A stretch of 64,000 nucleotides of DNA from Tabrizicola sp. TH137 (GTDB lineage Bacteria > Pseudomonadota > Alphaproteobacteria > Rhodobacterales > Rhodobacteraceae): the NCBI RefSeq assembly GCF_002855575.1, contig NZ_PKRQ01000002.1, positions 868,001 through 932,000 of the forward strand, written 5' to 3'. Shown here piece after piece: positions 43,110-53,500 of the stretch. A program made the translations under genes and the position numbers. The notes under the pieces were generated by a model. That model made no database searches and had not been told where the DNA came from. It saw only the letters and a program-made list of their open reading frames with translations. The first letter of the stretch is position 1; every line of letters starts with the position of its first letter.

Positions 43110-44543
43110 TCAGGTTCCGCAGAAGGTGACGTGAGGGCCGAAGCCCTGGGGGGCGGGCAGCATATAGGCCTCGGCCTCGTCATAGGGGTGGGTTATGGCT
43201 TCCATCAGGGCGTGGAAAGGGGCCATGTCGCCTGCAGTGGCGGCGGCGAGCGCCTCTTCGACCTTGTGGTTGCGCGGGATGACGGCGGGGTTGGCCGCAC
43301 GGATGCGGGCGGCGGCATCGGGGGCAAGGCGCGCCTGCCAGCGGGGCAGCCAATCGTAAAGCTTTGTCGGATTGCCGAAAAGCGGCGCGAGGCTGGTGGC
43401 ATCGCCGCCAACGGCATCGGCGAGACGCCGGAAGGTCAGGGTCCAGTCGGCCCCCTGCCCTTCCATCGCCGCGAGCAAGCCATCGGCCAGCGCGCCGTCG
43501 CCCTCCTCGGCCCCCGCAAGGCCCAGCTTGCCGCGCATCACCGCCACCCATTCGGCGCGGTAGCGCGCGGCGATGCCTTCGAGCGCGATATTGGCCTTGT
43601 CCACGGCGCGATCCTGATCGGGGTCGAAAAGGGGCAGCAGCGCCTCGGCCAGACGGGCAAGGTTCCAGCCGAGGATCAGGGGCTGATTTGCATAGGCGTA
43701 GCGACCGCCATGGTCGATCGAGGAAAAGACGGTGCCGGGGGCGTAACTTTCCATGAAGGCGCAGGGGCCGTAGTCGATGGTTTCGCCCGACAGGGCCATG
43801 TTGTCGGTATTCATCACCCCGTGGATGAAGCCCACACCCATCCATTGCGCGATGAGCCGGGCCTGACGGGCGATGACGGCGTCGAACAAAGCAAGATAGG
43901 GGTTTTCCGCCCCCGCAAGATCGGGGTCGTGGCGGGCGATGGTGTAATCGGCCAGCCGCCTGACCTGCGCATGGTCGCCGCGGGCGGCGAAGAACTGGAA
44001 GCTGCCCACGCGGATGTGGCTGGACGCGACGCGGGCGAGGACGGCACCCGGAAGCTGCGTTTCACGAAGGACCGGGGCGCCGGTCGCGACGACGGCCAGC
44101 GCTCGGGTGGTGGGGATGCCCAGCGCCGCCATCGCCTCGCCCATCAGGTATTCGCGGAGCATCGGGCCGACGGCGGCCTTGCCATCGCCGCCACGCGCGA
44201 AGGGGGTGCGGCCGGAGCCCTTGAGATGGATGTCGAAGCGGCGGCCATCCGGGGCGATCACCTCGCCCAGCAAGAGCGCGCGGCCATCGCCGAGCTGGGG
44301 GGAGAAACCGCCGAACTGGTGGCCCGCATAGGCCTGCGCCACGGGTTCCGCCCCGGCGGGCAGGCGGTTGCCGGAGAAGGTTTCGGCGGCAACGGGTTCC
44401 AGCGCATCGGGATCAAGGCCGAGCATCGCGGCAAGCCCACGGTTGAAGGCCAGAAGGCGCGGCGCAGGGGCGGGCGCAGGCTGCACCGCCAGATAGGTGC
44501 CGGGCAGATCGCGAACCCAGCTATTGTCGAAGGCGATGGTCAT
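43110..44543 (-). CDS. selO: Protein adenylyltransferase SelO (YdiU family)
   Basis: A 477-aa pseudokinase-fold protein starting at ATG 44543. Family signatures are YAGHQFGGFSPQLGDGRA, HLKGSGRTPFARGGDGKA, GEAMAALGIPTTRAL and the catalytic-loop region FIHGVMNTDNMALSGETIDYGP. SelO transfers AMP to Ser/Thr/Tyr of target proteins in redox responses. The C-terminus ends FGPHVTFCGT, with a Cys two residues from the end, as in bacterial members where Cys replaces selenocysteine. Confidence 0.93.
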   Translation of the reverse strand: MTIAFDNSWVRDLPGTYLAVQPAPAPAPRLLAFNRGLAAMLGLDPDALEPVAAETFSGNRLPAGAEPVAQAYAGHQFGGFSPQLGDGRALLLGEVIAPDGRRFDIHLKGSGRTPFARGGDGKAAVGPMLREYLMGEAMAALGIPTTRALAVVATGAPVLRETQLPGAVLARVASSHIRVGSFQFFAARGDHAQVRRLADYTIARHDPDLAGAENPYLALFDAVIARQARLIAQWMGVGFIHGVMNTDNMALSGETIDYGPCAFMESYAPGTVFSSIDHGGRYAYANQPLILGWNLARLAEALLPLFDPDQDRAVDKANIALEGIAARYRAEWVAVMRGKLGLAGAEEGDGALADGLLAAMEGQGADWTLTFRRLADAVGGDATSLAPLFGNPTKLYDWLPRWQARLAPDAAARIRAANPAVIPRNHKVEEALAAATAGDMAPFHALMEAITHPYDEAEAYMLPAPQGFGPHVTFCGT

Positions 44544-44643
44544 TCCGGCCCTTCCGTCGGGCACCCCGGCCCGGCCATGCGCCGGGTCTTTCCCGGCACT
44601 GCAAGGATATGGGCGCAGAGGCGACCGGGGGCAAGCGGCGGGA

Positions 44644-45147
44644 TCAGCGGATCTCCATCCGCTTTACCTGCCAGATGGAGCGGGCATAGATCACCTCGGA
44701 CTGATAATCCGCCTTCAGGTCATAGGGATAGACAACCCAGAGCGGCCCCTTGTCGCGCACGGAGAGCGGTTCGCCGTTCTGGGCGAAGGCGAGGATCGGC
44801 CCATCCGGCACCACGTCGCTGAGCGGGATTTCCACGGTGTAGTCATTCAGGGCAGAGGCCGCGATGACGCTGCCATCGGCGCCCACCTCTTCGATCAGCC
44901 GCGCGAGGGGGATGCCTTCGAAGACCTGAGGCCCTTCGGTCCAGATTGTGGTCGTCTCGATCCGGACGGCGCCCATCGCCTGAAGCATCGCGAGGTCGAA
45001 ATGGGCGGCGTCGGTGCCGTTGGTTTCACCGATGCGGCCGGTGACGGTGAGCACGATGTCGCCTTCCGGCACGGGCAGAGGCCCTGCCTCCGCAGGAACG
45101 GCAAGGAAGAGGGCCCCGGCACAGAGCATTCCGCGAACAAGCTGCAT
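44644..45147 (-). CDS. Secreted small molybdopterin-oxidoreductase-like protein
   Basis: A 167-aa protein with a signal peptide (LCAGALFLAVPAEA). The rest resembles the sulfite-oxidase molybdopterin-binding fold: GDIVLTVTGRIG, then FEGIPLARLIEEVGADG, YTVEIPLSDV and GPLWVVYPYDLKADYQ. The Cys that binds molybdenum in true sulfite-oxidase enzymes is not seen, so it may be a cofactor-free relative. No partner gene is evident. Confidence 0.75.
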   Translation of the reverse strand: MQLVRGMLCAGALFLAVPAEAGPLPVPEGDIVLTVTGRIGETNGTDAAHFDLAMLQAMGAVRIETTTIWTEGPQVFEGIPLARLIEEVGADGSVIAASALNDYTVEIPLSDVVPDGPILAFAQNGEPLSVRDKGPLWVVYPYDLKADYQSEVIYARSIWQVKRMEIR

Positions 45148-45343
45148 CCGTCCCTCCTCCCAAGGTTGCAGATTACGCGACTGACATCCGTCGGCCAGCT
45201 ATCCTTTGGAAGTAGATGCGGCGCAGGCCCGGCTGGAACGAGGCCTCGGGGTTGTCCCGTTTCGCCATGGCGCCTTTCCGGATCATGGCGGCGGATGGCC
45301 GGGCCGCGCGACGGGCCGGGCGGAGGGCGTGCTAGCAGGCCCT

Positions 45344-46666
45344 TCAGCAGAACCGTTCCACCAGAGGGCGCAGCGCCACCCGCGCACCCAGCCGGGCGGC
45401 GAGCAGGTAGATGCCGCCGATCTTGCGGTGCAGGAACATCGTGGCGGGCGGCGGGACATGGGCCAGATCGCGTTCCCCGGCCATGCCCAGCCCCATGTCG
45501 CGCAGGGTCTGCAAGAGGGGCGAGCGGCCGAAATCGAAGGGGGTGGTCTGGCGCAGGGGGACCATCGCCGCTTCGAACATCTGCTGGATCAGATCCTGAT
45601 GGCGCGGAGCCGTGGCAGGATCGAAATAACCGATCTCCAGCAGGGCGGCGCGCGTGGCGGCGGGATCGTCGCCAAGCGCCACCCGCAAGAGCCGCCGGAA
45701 CCTGCGCTGCAACGCGGGGTCGATGGGCATCACCGCGCCGAAATCGAGCAGCACGACCCGGCCCGACTGCGGATCGAAGCGGTAATTGGCCAGGTTCGGA
45801 TCTGTCTGCATCAGGCCGAAGGTGAAGAGCTCGTTCAGGCAGAGGTCGATCAGATCGGCGGCCAGGCGGTCGCGCAGCGCTTGCGGGGCGGTGGCGAGGG
45901 CCTCCATCGGCTGGCTGTCGATATAGGTCATGGCAAGCACATTGGATGTGCTGAGGTCAGGGACGGGTTCGGGCAGGACATAGCGCCCCGAGTCGGCAAG
46001 TAGGCCGCGGAAGGCCTGAAGATTGCGGGCTTCGAGGGCATAATCGGCCTCGTGATGCAACTGACGCCGCGCCTCGGCCAAAAGCGGCGCGAGGTCGAGC
46101 CCGCGCGGCAGAAGGCCCGGCAGGCGCAGAAGGGCGGCGACATTGTCGAGATCGCTGTCAATGCTGGCCCGCACGCCGGGATATTGCACCTTGATCGCCA
46201 GCAGCCGCCCGTCAGGCGCGGTGGCGCGATGCACCTGCCCGATGGAGGCCGCCGCGAAGGGCCGCAGGTCGAAGCGCGGGAAGCGGCCATACCAGCCCTG
46301 CCCCCATTCGGCATTCAGCACGGTCTGTAACTGCTTGGGCGGCATGGGCGGCGCATCGGCGCGCAGGGCGGCCAGAAGCGCGGTCATCTCGTCGGGCAGG
46401 ACAAGGCCGGGGTCCATCGACAGCATCTGCCCCAGTTTCATCGCCGCCCCGCGCATCCGGCCAAGGTCCTGCGCCACCCGCGCCGCGATGGCGGGGGTGA
46501 GGAAGGCCCCGGCGAGGCTGGGCCTCCGGCCGCGCGCCATCTGGCCCAGCCCGGCCGCCGCCGCGCTGCCCAGCACGCCTGTCGTCATGCCGCCCAGACG
46601 CAAGAGGCGGCCGAGACGGCCTTCGGGCACGGGGTGGAACGGGGGGCGCGTGCCGTCCGACATCAC
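45344..46666 (-). CDS. AarF/ABC1/UbiB-family atypical kinase
   Basis: A 440-aa protein with the family-specific KxGQ motif (GAAMKLGQMLSM), the Ala-rich loop AAASIGQVHRA replacing the Gly-rich loop, the ATP-binding Lys in LLAIKVQYPG, and the catalytic region QTDPNLANYRFD with DFGAV as metal site. UbiB members support ubiquinone biosynthesis or lipid trafficking. It overlaps the DUF427 gene by 4 bp and ends a unit that also contains a UbiG-like methyltransferase, consistent with a quinone or lipid role. Confidence 0.88.
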   Translation of the reverse strand: MMSDGTRPPFHPVPEGRLGRLLRLGGMTTGVLGSAAAAGLGQMARGRRPSLAGAFLTPAIAARVAQDLGRMRGAAMKLGQMLSMDPGLVLPDEMTALLAALRADAPPMPPKQLQTVLNAEWGQGWYGRFPRFDLRPFAAASIGQVHRATAPDGRLLAIKVQYPGVRASIDSDLDNVAALLRLPGLLPRGLDLAPLLAEARRQLHHEADYALEARNLQAFRGLLADSGRYVLPEPVPDLSTSNVLAMTYIDSQPMEALATAPQALRDRLAADLIDLCLNELFTFGLMQTDPNLANYRFDPQSGRVVLLDFGAVMPIDPALQRRFRRLLRVALGDDPAATRAALLEIGYFDPATAPRHQDLIQQMFEAAMVPLRQTTPFDFGRSPLLQTLRDMGLGMAGERDLAHVPPPATMFLHRKIGGIYLLAARLGARVALRPLVERFC

Positions 46667-47136
46667 CAGTGCCGCGTGCCGGGGGCACCCTTGATCTGTC
46701 CGTCAAGATTGGGCGTGACCCAGCCGCCGTAGAAATCGCCCGGCTGCGGGGTGACGCGGGTTGTGCCGACCCAGGCCTCGTCCATCCGGCCAGCGTAGAA
46801 GGCGATGTATCCGGCCAGCGCGGCAAAGCGCGGCGTCGGGGCGGGATAGGACCAGGCCGCCTTGCGCAGGACGCGCGACCCCGAGACGATGTCGAAATAG
46901 CGCGCGGCCCCCTTCCATTCGCAGAAGCTGCTGTCGCGGGCGGGTTGCAGAGTGGCATGCACATCTTCGGGCGGGAAGTAGTAGGTCGGGGCGTGATGCG
47001 TTTCCAGCACGCGCAGGCCGCGCTGCGTTTCGGCGATGATGGCGCCGTCCAGCATCACGCGCAGGCGCTGCGGCACCGGCTGAAGGTCCGGCGGTCTGGG
47101 ATAGGATTGCACATTCTCGCGCGGAAGATCGGTCAT
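46663..47136 (-). CDS. DUF427-domain protein
   Basis: A 157-aa protein. The DUF427 signature region is RGLRVLETHHAPTYYFPPEDV, followed by FCEWKGAARYFDI and a C-terminal WVGTTRVTPQPGDFYGGWVTP. The fold is small and beta-rich and the function is unknown; two-domain versions occur elsewhere. It is coupled by 4-bp overlaps to the UbiG-like gene upstream and the AarF/UbiB gene downstream. Confidence 0.85.
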   Translation of the reverse strand: MTDLPRENVQSYPRPPDLQPVPQRLRVMLDGAIIAETQRGLRVLETHHAPTYYFPPEDVHATLQPARDSSFCEWKGAARYFDIVSGSRVLRKAAWSYPAPTPRFAALAGYIAFYAGRMDEAWVGTTRVTPQPGDFYGGWVTPNLDGQIKGAPGTRHW

Positions 47137-47837
47137 GGCGTCACCGGTTTGCGGGCAAGTCCGATGTAGAGGATCAGGGTCAAAGGCAAGGGCCCGAAGG
47201 TCAGGTCGAGGCGCCGGTTCACCCCGCGCGGGCCGAGGCCGGTGATCGGACCGGGCACGAGACCCGCCCCCGCCATGGCGCGGCGCAGTTCGGCCGGGCG
47301 GATGAAGAGGGCCGGATCATGCGTTCCCTTGGGCAGCAGGCGCAGCATGTCTTCGGCGATGATGATGGTGGCCAGACGCGCCAGCGGATTGCGGTTGATC
47401 GTGTCGAAGAGGAACAGGCCGCCCGGCTTGAGGACGCGCGCCACTTCGGCCAGCACCTTTGGCAGATCGGCGACATGTTCCAGAACATCGACGCAGACCA
47501 CCGTATCGAAGGAGGCATCGGCATAGGGCAAGGCCTCACCCACCCCGGTGTCGTAGCGGATTGCCAGACCTTCAGAGGCGGCATGGGCACGAGCGGCGGC
47601 GATGGCGCCTTCTGCCGGGTCTATCCCCGTCACCTCGGCCCCGCGCCGGGCCATCGCCTCGGCCATGAATCCCCCGGCACAGCCAAGGTCGAGCACCGCC
47701 TTGCCGCGCCAGTCGATATGCCGGTCGAACCAGGCAAGGCGGCCGGGGACAAGGTTCTTGAGCGTGCGGACCCAGCGGATGTCATCCGACCACCATTGGG
47801 CAGCGACAGCGTCGTAGATGGTCAGGTCATTGCGCAT
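47133..47837 (-). CDS. UbiG-like SAM-dependent methyltransferase
   Basis: A 234-aa class I methyltransferase. The SAM motif is VLDLGCAGGFMAEAMARRG, with DVLEHV and the post-motif FDTINRNPLARLATIIIAEDMLRLLPKGTHD, the last closely like UbiG, the O-methyltransferase of ubiquinone synthesis. Another UbiG may exist elsewhere, so this could be a paralogue acting on a related phenol. It overlaps the upstream membrane gene by 11 bp and the DUF427 gene by 4 bp. Confidence 0.83.
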   Translation of the reverse strand: MRNDLTIYDAVAAQWWSDDIRWVRTLKNLVPGRLAWFDRHIDWRGKAVLDLGCAGGFMAEAMARRGAEVTGIDPAEGAIAAARAHAASEGLAIRYDTGVGEALPYADASFDTVVCVDVLEHVADLPKVLAEVARVLKPGGLFLFDTINRNPLARLATIIIAEDMLRLLPKGTHDPALFIRPAELRRAMAGAGLVPGPITGLGPRGVNRRLDLTFGPLPLTLILYIGLARKPVTP

Positions 47838-48663
47838 CGGTCCTCCGGTCCGGGGCGTGCTGCCGGGAAGCGGTCAGGCGTGGCAGCATATAGGGCACGT
47901 CCTGCCGATAAGCCGCGAAGCGCGCGCCATAGCGGGCCGCGAAGCGGCGTTCCTTGAGGCGGGGCGCGGCCAGGCAATAAGCCGTGAGCGTGGCGGCGAG
48001 GATGAGCTGATCTGGGGTCCAGACCGGCACCGTCCAGAGCGTGAGCGCGAAGGCCGCATAGATCGGCTGGCGAATGATGCGGAACAGGCCTGCAACCGGC
48101 ATGTCGGGAAAGACCGGGGCCCGCTGAGCCATCAGCGACATCCAACCCAGCGCGCCGGATTGCACCTCGGCCCCCGCATCGAAGCTGGCCTTCATCAGGA
48201 GAAGCCATGAGCCCGCATAGGCAAGGGTAACGACCCAGAGGACGGCCCCTTCGGCCTGCCACCAGATGATGCCGCTGGGTGTCCAGAAGGCGAAAAGGAA
48301 GAGAAGTTGCAGCGAGGCGATGGTCGCATAGGTGGTGGTGGAGAGCGTGCGGCCATACGGGCCGGGCAGGATGCGGGCAAGGAACCTGCCGCCCCGCCCG
48401 GTCAGAAGCATGGAATGCGCCAGAGGAAATTGCAGGAGGAGGCAGAGATTGGCCAAGCCCGCCCAGGGCCAGGGCAGGCGCCCAAGGCTTTGGCTCATGC
48501 CGAAAAACATCGCGAGGATCATCGCCAGCACGGCGGCGGCAAAGATCACATGGCACAAAAGGCCCATGGCCAGTGCCGTGGCGATGCGACCGCCCCCTGG
48601 CGGGGGATGCAGTGCGCAATGCACGAGGTTGACGAGCCGGGCGATGCGCGGATCAAGGGTCAT
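47827..48663 (-). CDS. NnrU/isoprenylcysteine-methyltransferase-like membrane protein
   Basis: The frame is open to 48897, but ATG 48663 gives a normal start; 278 aa. About six hydrophobic helices span residues 28-215. The C-terminus has the ICMT/PEMT-like motif LFRIIRQPIYAAFALTLWTVP and ERRFAARYGARFAAYRQDVPYMLP, a SAM-binding pattern of membrane methyltransferases. It is the first gene of the four-gene unit ending in aarF/ubiB. The substrate is unknown, probably an isoprenoid or lipid. Confidence 0.78.
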   Translation of the reverse strand: MTLDPRIARLVNLVHCALHPPPGGGRIATALAMGLLCHVIFAAAVLAMILAMFFGMSQSLGRLPWPWAGLANLCLLLQFPLAHSMLLTGRGGRFLARILPGPYGRTLSTTTYATIASLQLLFLFAFWTPSGIIWWQAEGAVLWVVTLAYAGSWLLLMKASFDAGAEVQSGALGWMSLMAQRAPVFPDMPVAGLFRIIRQPIYAAFALTLWTVPVWTPDQLILAATLTAYCLAAPRLKERRFAARYGARFAAYRQDVPYMLPRLTASRQHAPDRRTDAQ

Positions 48664-49135
48664 GGGAAGGAGAGCCGTTTCAGGCCTTCCGCTCTGGTCG
48701 TTGCCGTGAAGGGATGCATGTCGCCTGCCTCTCTGCTCCGGCGGGAAAGCTGTGGCACGGCCCTGCTTAATCAACGGCCTGCGGTCAAATGTCCGTGCCG
48801 AAGAAAGTGCGGCGTTTCCGGGTGGGTGGTATGAATGCGGGTTGGTGCCGGGTGGCTGTGGCCACCAGAAGGAAACACCCTGCCCTACCTGCTGCATACT
48901 TGTATCCGAAGGTCGGGAGTGTACGGGATTCGGCGATCACCAGCCATCTCCGTGGCCGATCTGACCTTTGAATGGCAAGGTCCTGCAATGGTCCCCACGC
49001 GCGCAGGCCGCAGGCGTTCCCCCTCGCATGAGGGCCGGAGCCGCCCACCGAGTTCCACCGGTTCTCGGCCAGGGCAGAACCGCCATGCGGTCGACAAAGA
49101 ACCAGACCACGCCGACCGCAGGCTTTGGGCCGGGA
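48664..49135. other. Non-coding gap, 472 bp
   Basis: This gap lies between the LytTR gene stop and the membrane methyltransferase gene, both on the minus strand. It should hold the promoter of the four-gene unit. Short frames exist (for example 48789-48971, +) but lack ribosome sites and family resemblance. I see no terminator with a T run. Confidence 0.5.
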
Positions 49136-50029
49136 TCAGGCGAACTCGCCTTCGGGCGCCAGCATCGGATCGGGCCGCGTCCGCTCCAGCCAGTCGCGGA
49201 TTTCCGGCACGGAACTGCGGCTGATCGAATAGGTCTCGCCATTCCGGTCGGTGATCTGCGGCTGTCCGCGCTGGAAGGCGAGCGCGACCACCTCATCCTT
49301 GCGGATCCAGAGCGAACGGTGACAAAGCCAGCCGGTCTCTGCCGGGACAAGTGACACGGCATCGCGCAAAGAAGTGCGCACCAGGGCTGAGCCGACGTCG
49401 GTCACCACCTCGACATACTGGTTGGCCGCATGGATGCGGCGGATGCGGGCGCGCTTTTCGGGCGGGAGTTTCAGCAGCAAAGGCACCTGCACACTGACAT
49501 TCGACCACCAGATGGGGACAAGTTCAGGAATATAGCCCAACCTTTCCCGCAAGGCGGGGGCAGAGGCGTGGATGGCGACCAATGTGGAGGGAACGGTGAT
49601 GATCGCCTGCCGCAGGATGCGGACCCAGCTCCAGTCCGCCCCGGGAACAAGCAGGAGAGTGGCCGACTGAGAGACCAGCACCGCGACCAGCCACAGGCCG
49701 ATGACCACCAGCACGACACTGAAACCCCGCCGCAGCGCGACCCACATCACATGGCCCAGCAGCGCCCACATGAACAGCCAGAAGGCCCCGACCTTGGCGG
49801 CGGTGAGAAGGTTGCTGACATATTCCGGAAGGCCGAGCGCGGTGAATTCGGGCTTGATCAGCCCGGCGAAGAGCATGGTCAGCGGCAGGCCATAGCCATA
49901 AAGCGTGACGGGATGGGTCATGTAGGCCCGCCCGGCCACCAAGAAATCCCCTCGCGACCGGAAGTTTGCCTGCACCATGCGGCGTGTTTCGGGCGGGCCG
50001 AGAAGCCAGTCGGCAAGGCGGTGGAACAT
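49136..50029 (-). CDS. Membrane-bound LytTR-type transcriptional regulator
   Basis: A 297-aa protein. Four hydrophobic segments span about residues 40-150. From about residue 185 a LytTR DNA-binding domain follows: RIRRIHAANQYVEVVTD, LVRTSLRDAVSLV, GWLCHRSLWIRKDEVV and a final beta-strand pair. Such proteins regulate from the membrane without a separate kinase. It is divergent from the large RTX gene across a 505-bp gap and may control it (inference). Confidence 0.87.
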   Translation of the reverse strand: MFHRLADWLLGPPETRRMVQANFRSRGDFLVAGRAYMTHPVTLYGYGLPLTMLFAGLIKPEFTALGLPEYVSNLLTAAKVGAFWLFMWALLGHVMWVALRRGFSVVLVVIGLWLVAVLVSQSATLLLVPGADWSWVRILRQAIITVPSTLVAIHASAPALRERLGYIPELVPIWWSNVSVQVPLLLKLPPEKRARIRRIHAANQYVEVVTDVGSALVRTSLRDAVSLVPAETGWLCHRSLWIRKDEVVALAFQRGQPQITDRNGETYSISRSSVPEIRDWLERTRPDPMLAPEGEFA

Positions 50030-50534
50030 GCGGGCACCACTTACTTGGACACAGATACAACCAGCGGGCTAGGCGATGCCCCGGCGCACATCCGGGTGCA
50101 GGCGTGCCACGAGCGGGAAAGTGACAGACAGGCTGGCTTCCCGCAATGACATTCGCACCAAAGATGATGACGCTCACAATTCGTGAATTATTTCATGAAG
50201 TTACAGGATTCCCCGCCGACGAGGGATAACCTTCATTTCATTGACAGCTTGGCCCTGCCGCACGTAAATGCCTCCCAACTGATAAAAGAACACCGACAGG
50301 CGTAACACGGGCCGATCTGCCAGAAGGCAACGGGCCGACGGCAATGAAGACACGCCCCTCAGACCGAAGGATTGATCCAGTCCTGCATCTGGCGATGCAG
50401 GCGCATAATGAGACACGACCTGCGCCCGATAGGCGCCTAAGGCGCCCAGCCCTTCGCGGCAACCCGCCCATCGTTGATGGCCCCCAGGGCCGCAGCCTCC
50501 CCGGATAACCAGTTCAACCTTGTACGAGTGACCC
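50030..50534. promoter_or_regulatory. Long intergenic region between LytTR and RTX genes
   Basis: 505 bp without a credible gene. Near the LytTR gene it is AT-rich with a perfect palindrome AATTCGTGAATT at 50178-50189. Further on are a perfect 8-bp hairpin (CCTGCATC/GATGCAGG, 50382-50401) and the palindrome TAGGCGCCTA at 50430-50439. This points to divergent promoters plus a structured 5' leader for the RTX gene. Confidence 0.5.
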
Positions 50535-53500
50535 ATGACGCTTCCGTTCACGCCGACCTTTCCCACCCTCCCCAACCTCATCGGCAACCTTGGCCCCCGG
50601 ACCGTTTCCTTTGGCGAACGGCTTTCTGGCCCGATCACGATCGACAGCGACATCACGCTGCCGACAACCTTCACCTCGGCTTACTCTGCGTCAGGGTCGC
50701 TGAATGGCGTGACGCTGACGGTGTCAGGTGCGCAGTCGGGTGACACGATCAGAGCGGGCGGATCGCTCTGGACCTTCAGTCCCATGCCCGCTTCGCAGAA
50801 TTTTTTCGTGATCCTTGGCGGGACGGTTACCGTGGCAACCTATGACCCGACCACGATGACCTACACCTTCAATTCAAGTACGACGGTCAACCATGTCGAA
50901 ACCTTGCTGGAGTCGATGCGGCTTACGACAAGCAACTTCGACTCCGGCCGCACGATCACCTATGCGATTGACGGGACGACCGACCTGTCGGGGAGCGCGC
51001 AGGTCACCTTCGCCCAGCCGGATGCCACCAATCTGATCCAGGACATGGATGACCAAACCGTGCTGTTCGGCGCGACGGGGGTTCGCCTTGACAGCGCGAT
51101 CACCCTGACGCCAGAGTTCAAGCAAGCCTACGCGAATGGCGGGCTGACGGACGTCGTCCTGACCCTAAGCGGATGGGCAGGCCAGATGCTCAAGCTTGGG
51201 TCGGCTGATCCGACAGTTGAGGTGATCCAAGATGCCGGGACTCTTTTCGACGTTTACGTAGACTCCGTCGCAGTCGCTTCGGGAAGTTACAGCACAGGAG
51301 AGCTGAGACTTCGCGCCACAGCGACGGCCGCCAATGTCGAAAAGATGCTGGAAGCCTTCACCACCGATCCGGGGATCAACGCGCAGACGCCGAGCCGGAC
51401 CATTTCGGTGACCATCGCCTCGCCCGAGTTTCCGCAATACGGTGAGGTGACATTCACCGGGGCGGCGGTGGTTCTTTCGGACCTGCGCCAGACGCTGGAT
51501 GTCAGCTATCTTGATGCCTCGGGCAGGGGCGTCTATTTCGACCCCGACGTGACCCTTGCCGGCGAAGGCCCGTGGAACAACGGCCAGCTTCAGGTGACGG
51601 GGCTTATTGCGGGTGACATTCTCTATGTCCGTCCGCGCGAGGGCGTAGTTAGCTTCGGTTTCAATCAGGAGACCGGTGCGGTCGTTGTGGTGCGAAACCA
51701 GAAGATGATCGACGTCGCCAATGTAACCGCCCGCACCGATACGGGACTGACCTTTACCTTCAACGCCAACACAACGCGGGCGGATATCGAGACGCTGATC
51801 GAGAACCTGTTCTTCACCACGGAAACCTCGGGCACGCGGAACATCCAGATCAGCGTGTCGGATCAAAGCGGGGCGAAGACCGCCGGGTCGATCGCACTGA
51901 ATGTGGGTTATATCCCGACCCTGACCGACATGGTCGATACGCTGAACCTGACGGCGGCAGAGGCGACGACGGGGGCGCTGCTGGATGCCAATGTGACGTT
52001 CAAGGGCGATGCGAGCTTTGACGGTGGCAGCATCAACATCAGCGGTGCGGTGGACGGGGACAGCATCATACTGCGCCGGGGCGGAGAGTCGCCCATCACC
52101 CTTGAGGTCTCGGAAGAAGGAACGAGTATCCTGATCGGCGGCCGGGTGGTCGGGGACTTGTTCGACGACGAAGCCGGGCTTCAGATCGCCTTGAATCACA
52201 ACACGATTGCCGCAGATATCGAGACGATCCTTGAAAATCTGGTGTTCCGCACGACCGGGACGGGTGCGACGCGGGAACTGACCATCCAGATCGCCGACCA
52301 GAATGGCGATTTTGACAAGCAAGTCGTCACGGTGAATCTGCTGCCTGCGGGATCAAAGGAGATGGCTTATCAGATCCTGTCGTTTGAGAATGACATCTGG
52401 GTTCCGGTCGACGGTGCCAGCGGCATCACGGATGATCTGGACCCGTCGGACTTGTTCGGCCAGGGGCAGATGCCGGATGAGTTCCTGGTGGACTATTCGG
52501 GCCTGCTGAATATCGGCGCGGGCGGCGTTGGGGAAAAGACGATCCTGACCTTCCACAATATCGACGATCTGATAACGCTGACCGTGGACGGGGTAACCTA
52601 TGAGGTCCAAGGGCCGAAAGGGCGCCTGATCCTTGACCTGGCTCCGGGCCTGCACAAGATCACCATGTCGGTCTACTATGCGCCCTTTGGCGGGGACCTG
52701 GCCCTGCCGGGTGTGACCATCGGCGCGGCCGTTCCGCCGGTGGATGGTGTTTCCTGGCCCGACTATGCCCAGACGCCGATTTTTGACAATGTCCGGACAG
52801 CGCCGGAAACCCTGTACCGGGTGGAGGCGACGACGAACATCATCGACAACAACTTTTCGGTCCTCTCGACACGGACCGATGTGTTCTACGTGACGTCCCT
52901 GAACGACATCGAGGCGCAACTGGATGCGCTGCGTGCGCAGATCGACATCCCGTCCAACGCGACGGCGGTGCAGGATTACACCACGACCAGGGAAATACTG
53001 GGCGGCACCGGGGCGGACAGGCTGGTCGGGACCCCGGGGAACGATCTGCTGGATGGCGGGGCGGGCGATGACGTCCTGTTGGGCAGCCTTGGTGCCGATA
53101 CGCTGGATGGTGGGGCGGGTGCGAATACGGCATTCTATGAGGGGTCGAATGCCGGGGTGACCGCCGATCTTGCCAAAGGCGTGGGACAGGGCGGCCATGC
53201 CGAAGGGGATGTGCTGAAGAACATCCAGTCCGTAATTGGCTCGGCCCATGGCGACCTGATCATCGGTTCCAGCGGGGACAATGTTCTGGCGGGCGGCTTT
53301 GGTCGTGACACGCTGAATGGCGGCGGCGGCGATGATGTCCTCGACGGCGGGTCGGGCAATGATGCGCTGAACGGCGGAACCGGAAGCGACTCTCTGTATG
53401 GCGGCTGGGGGAATGACCTGCTTGAAGGTGGCGAAGGCGACGACATGCTTTCGGGCGGCCACGGCGATGACAGCCTGTCCGGCGGCGCGGGCAACGATGT

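Noticed and set aside
42399-44822. 807-aa + strand open frame.
   Set aside because: It lies antisense to selO and the XRE-cupin gene, has low-complexity Gly/Ala/Arg composition and no family resemblance; long antisense frames are expected at this GC content.
48789-48971. 60-aa + strand frame in the gap before the LytTR gene.
   Set aside because: It has no convincing ribosome site, membrane pattern or family motif.
50201-50674. 157-aa minus frame in the RTX upstream region.
   Set aside because: It overlaps the start of the RTX gene, has unlikely composition and lies in the regulatory gap.
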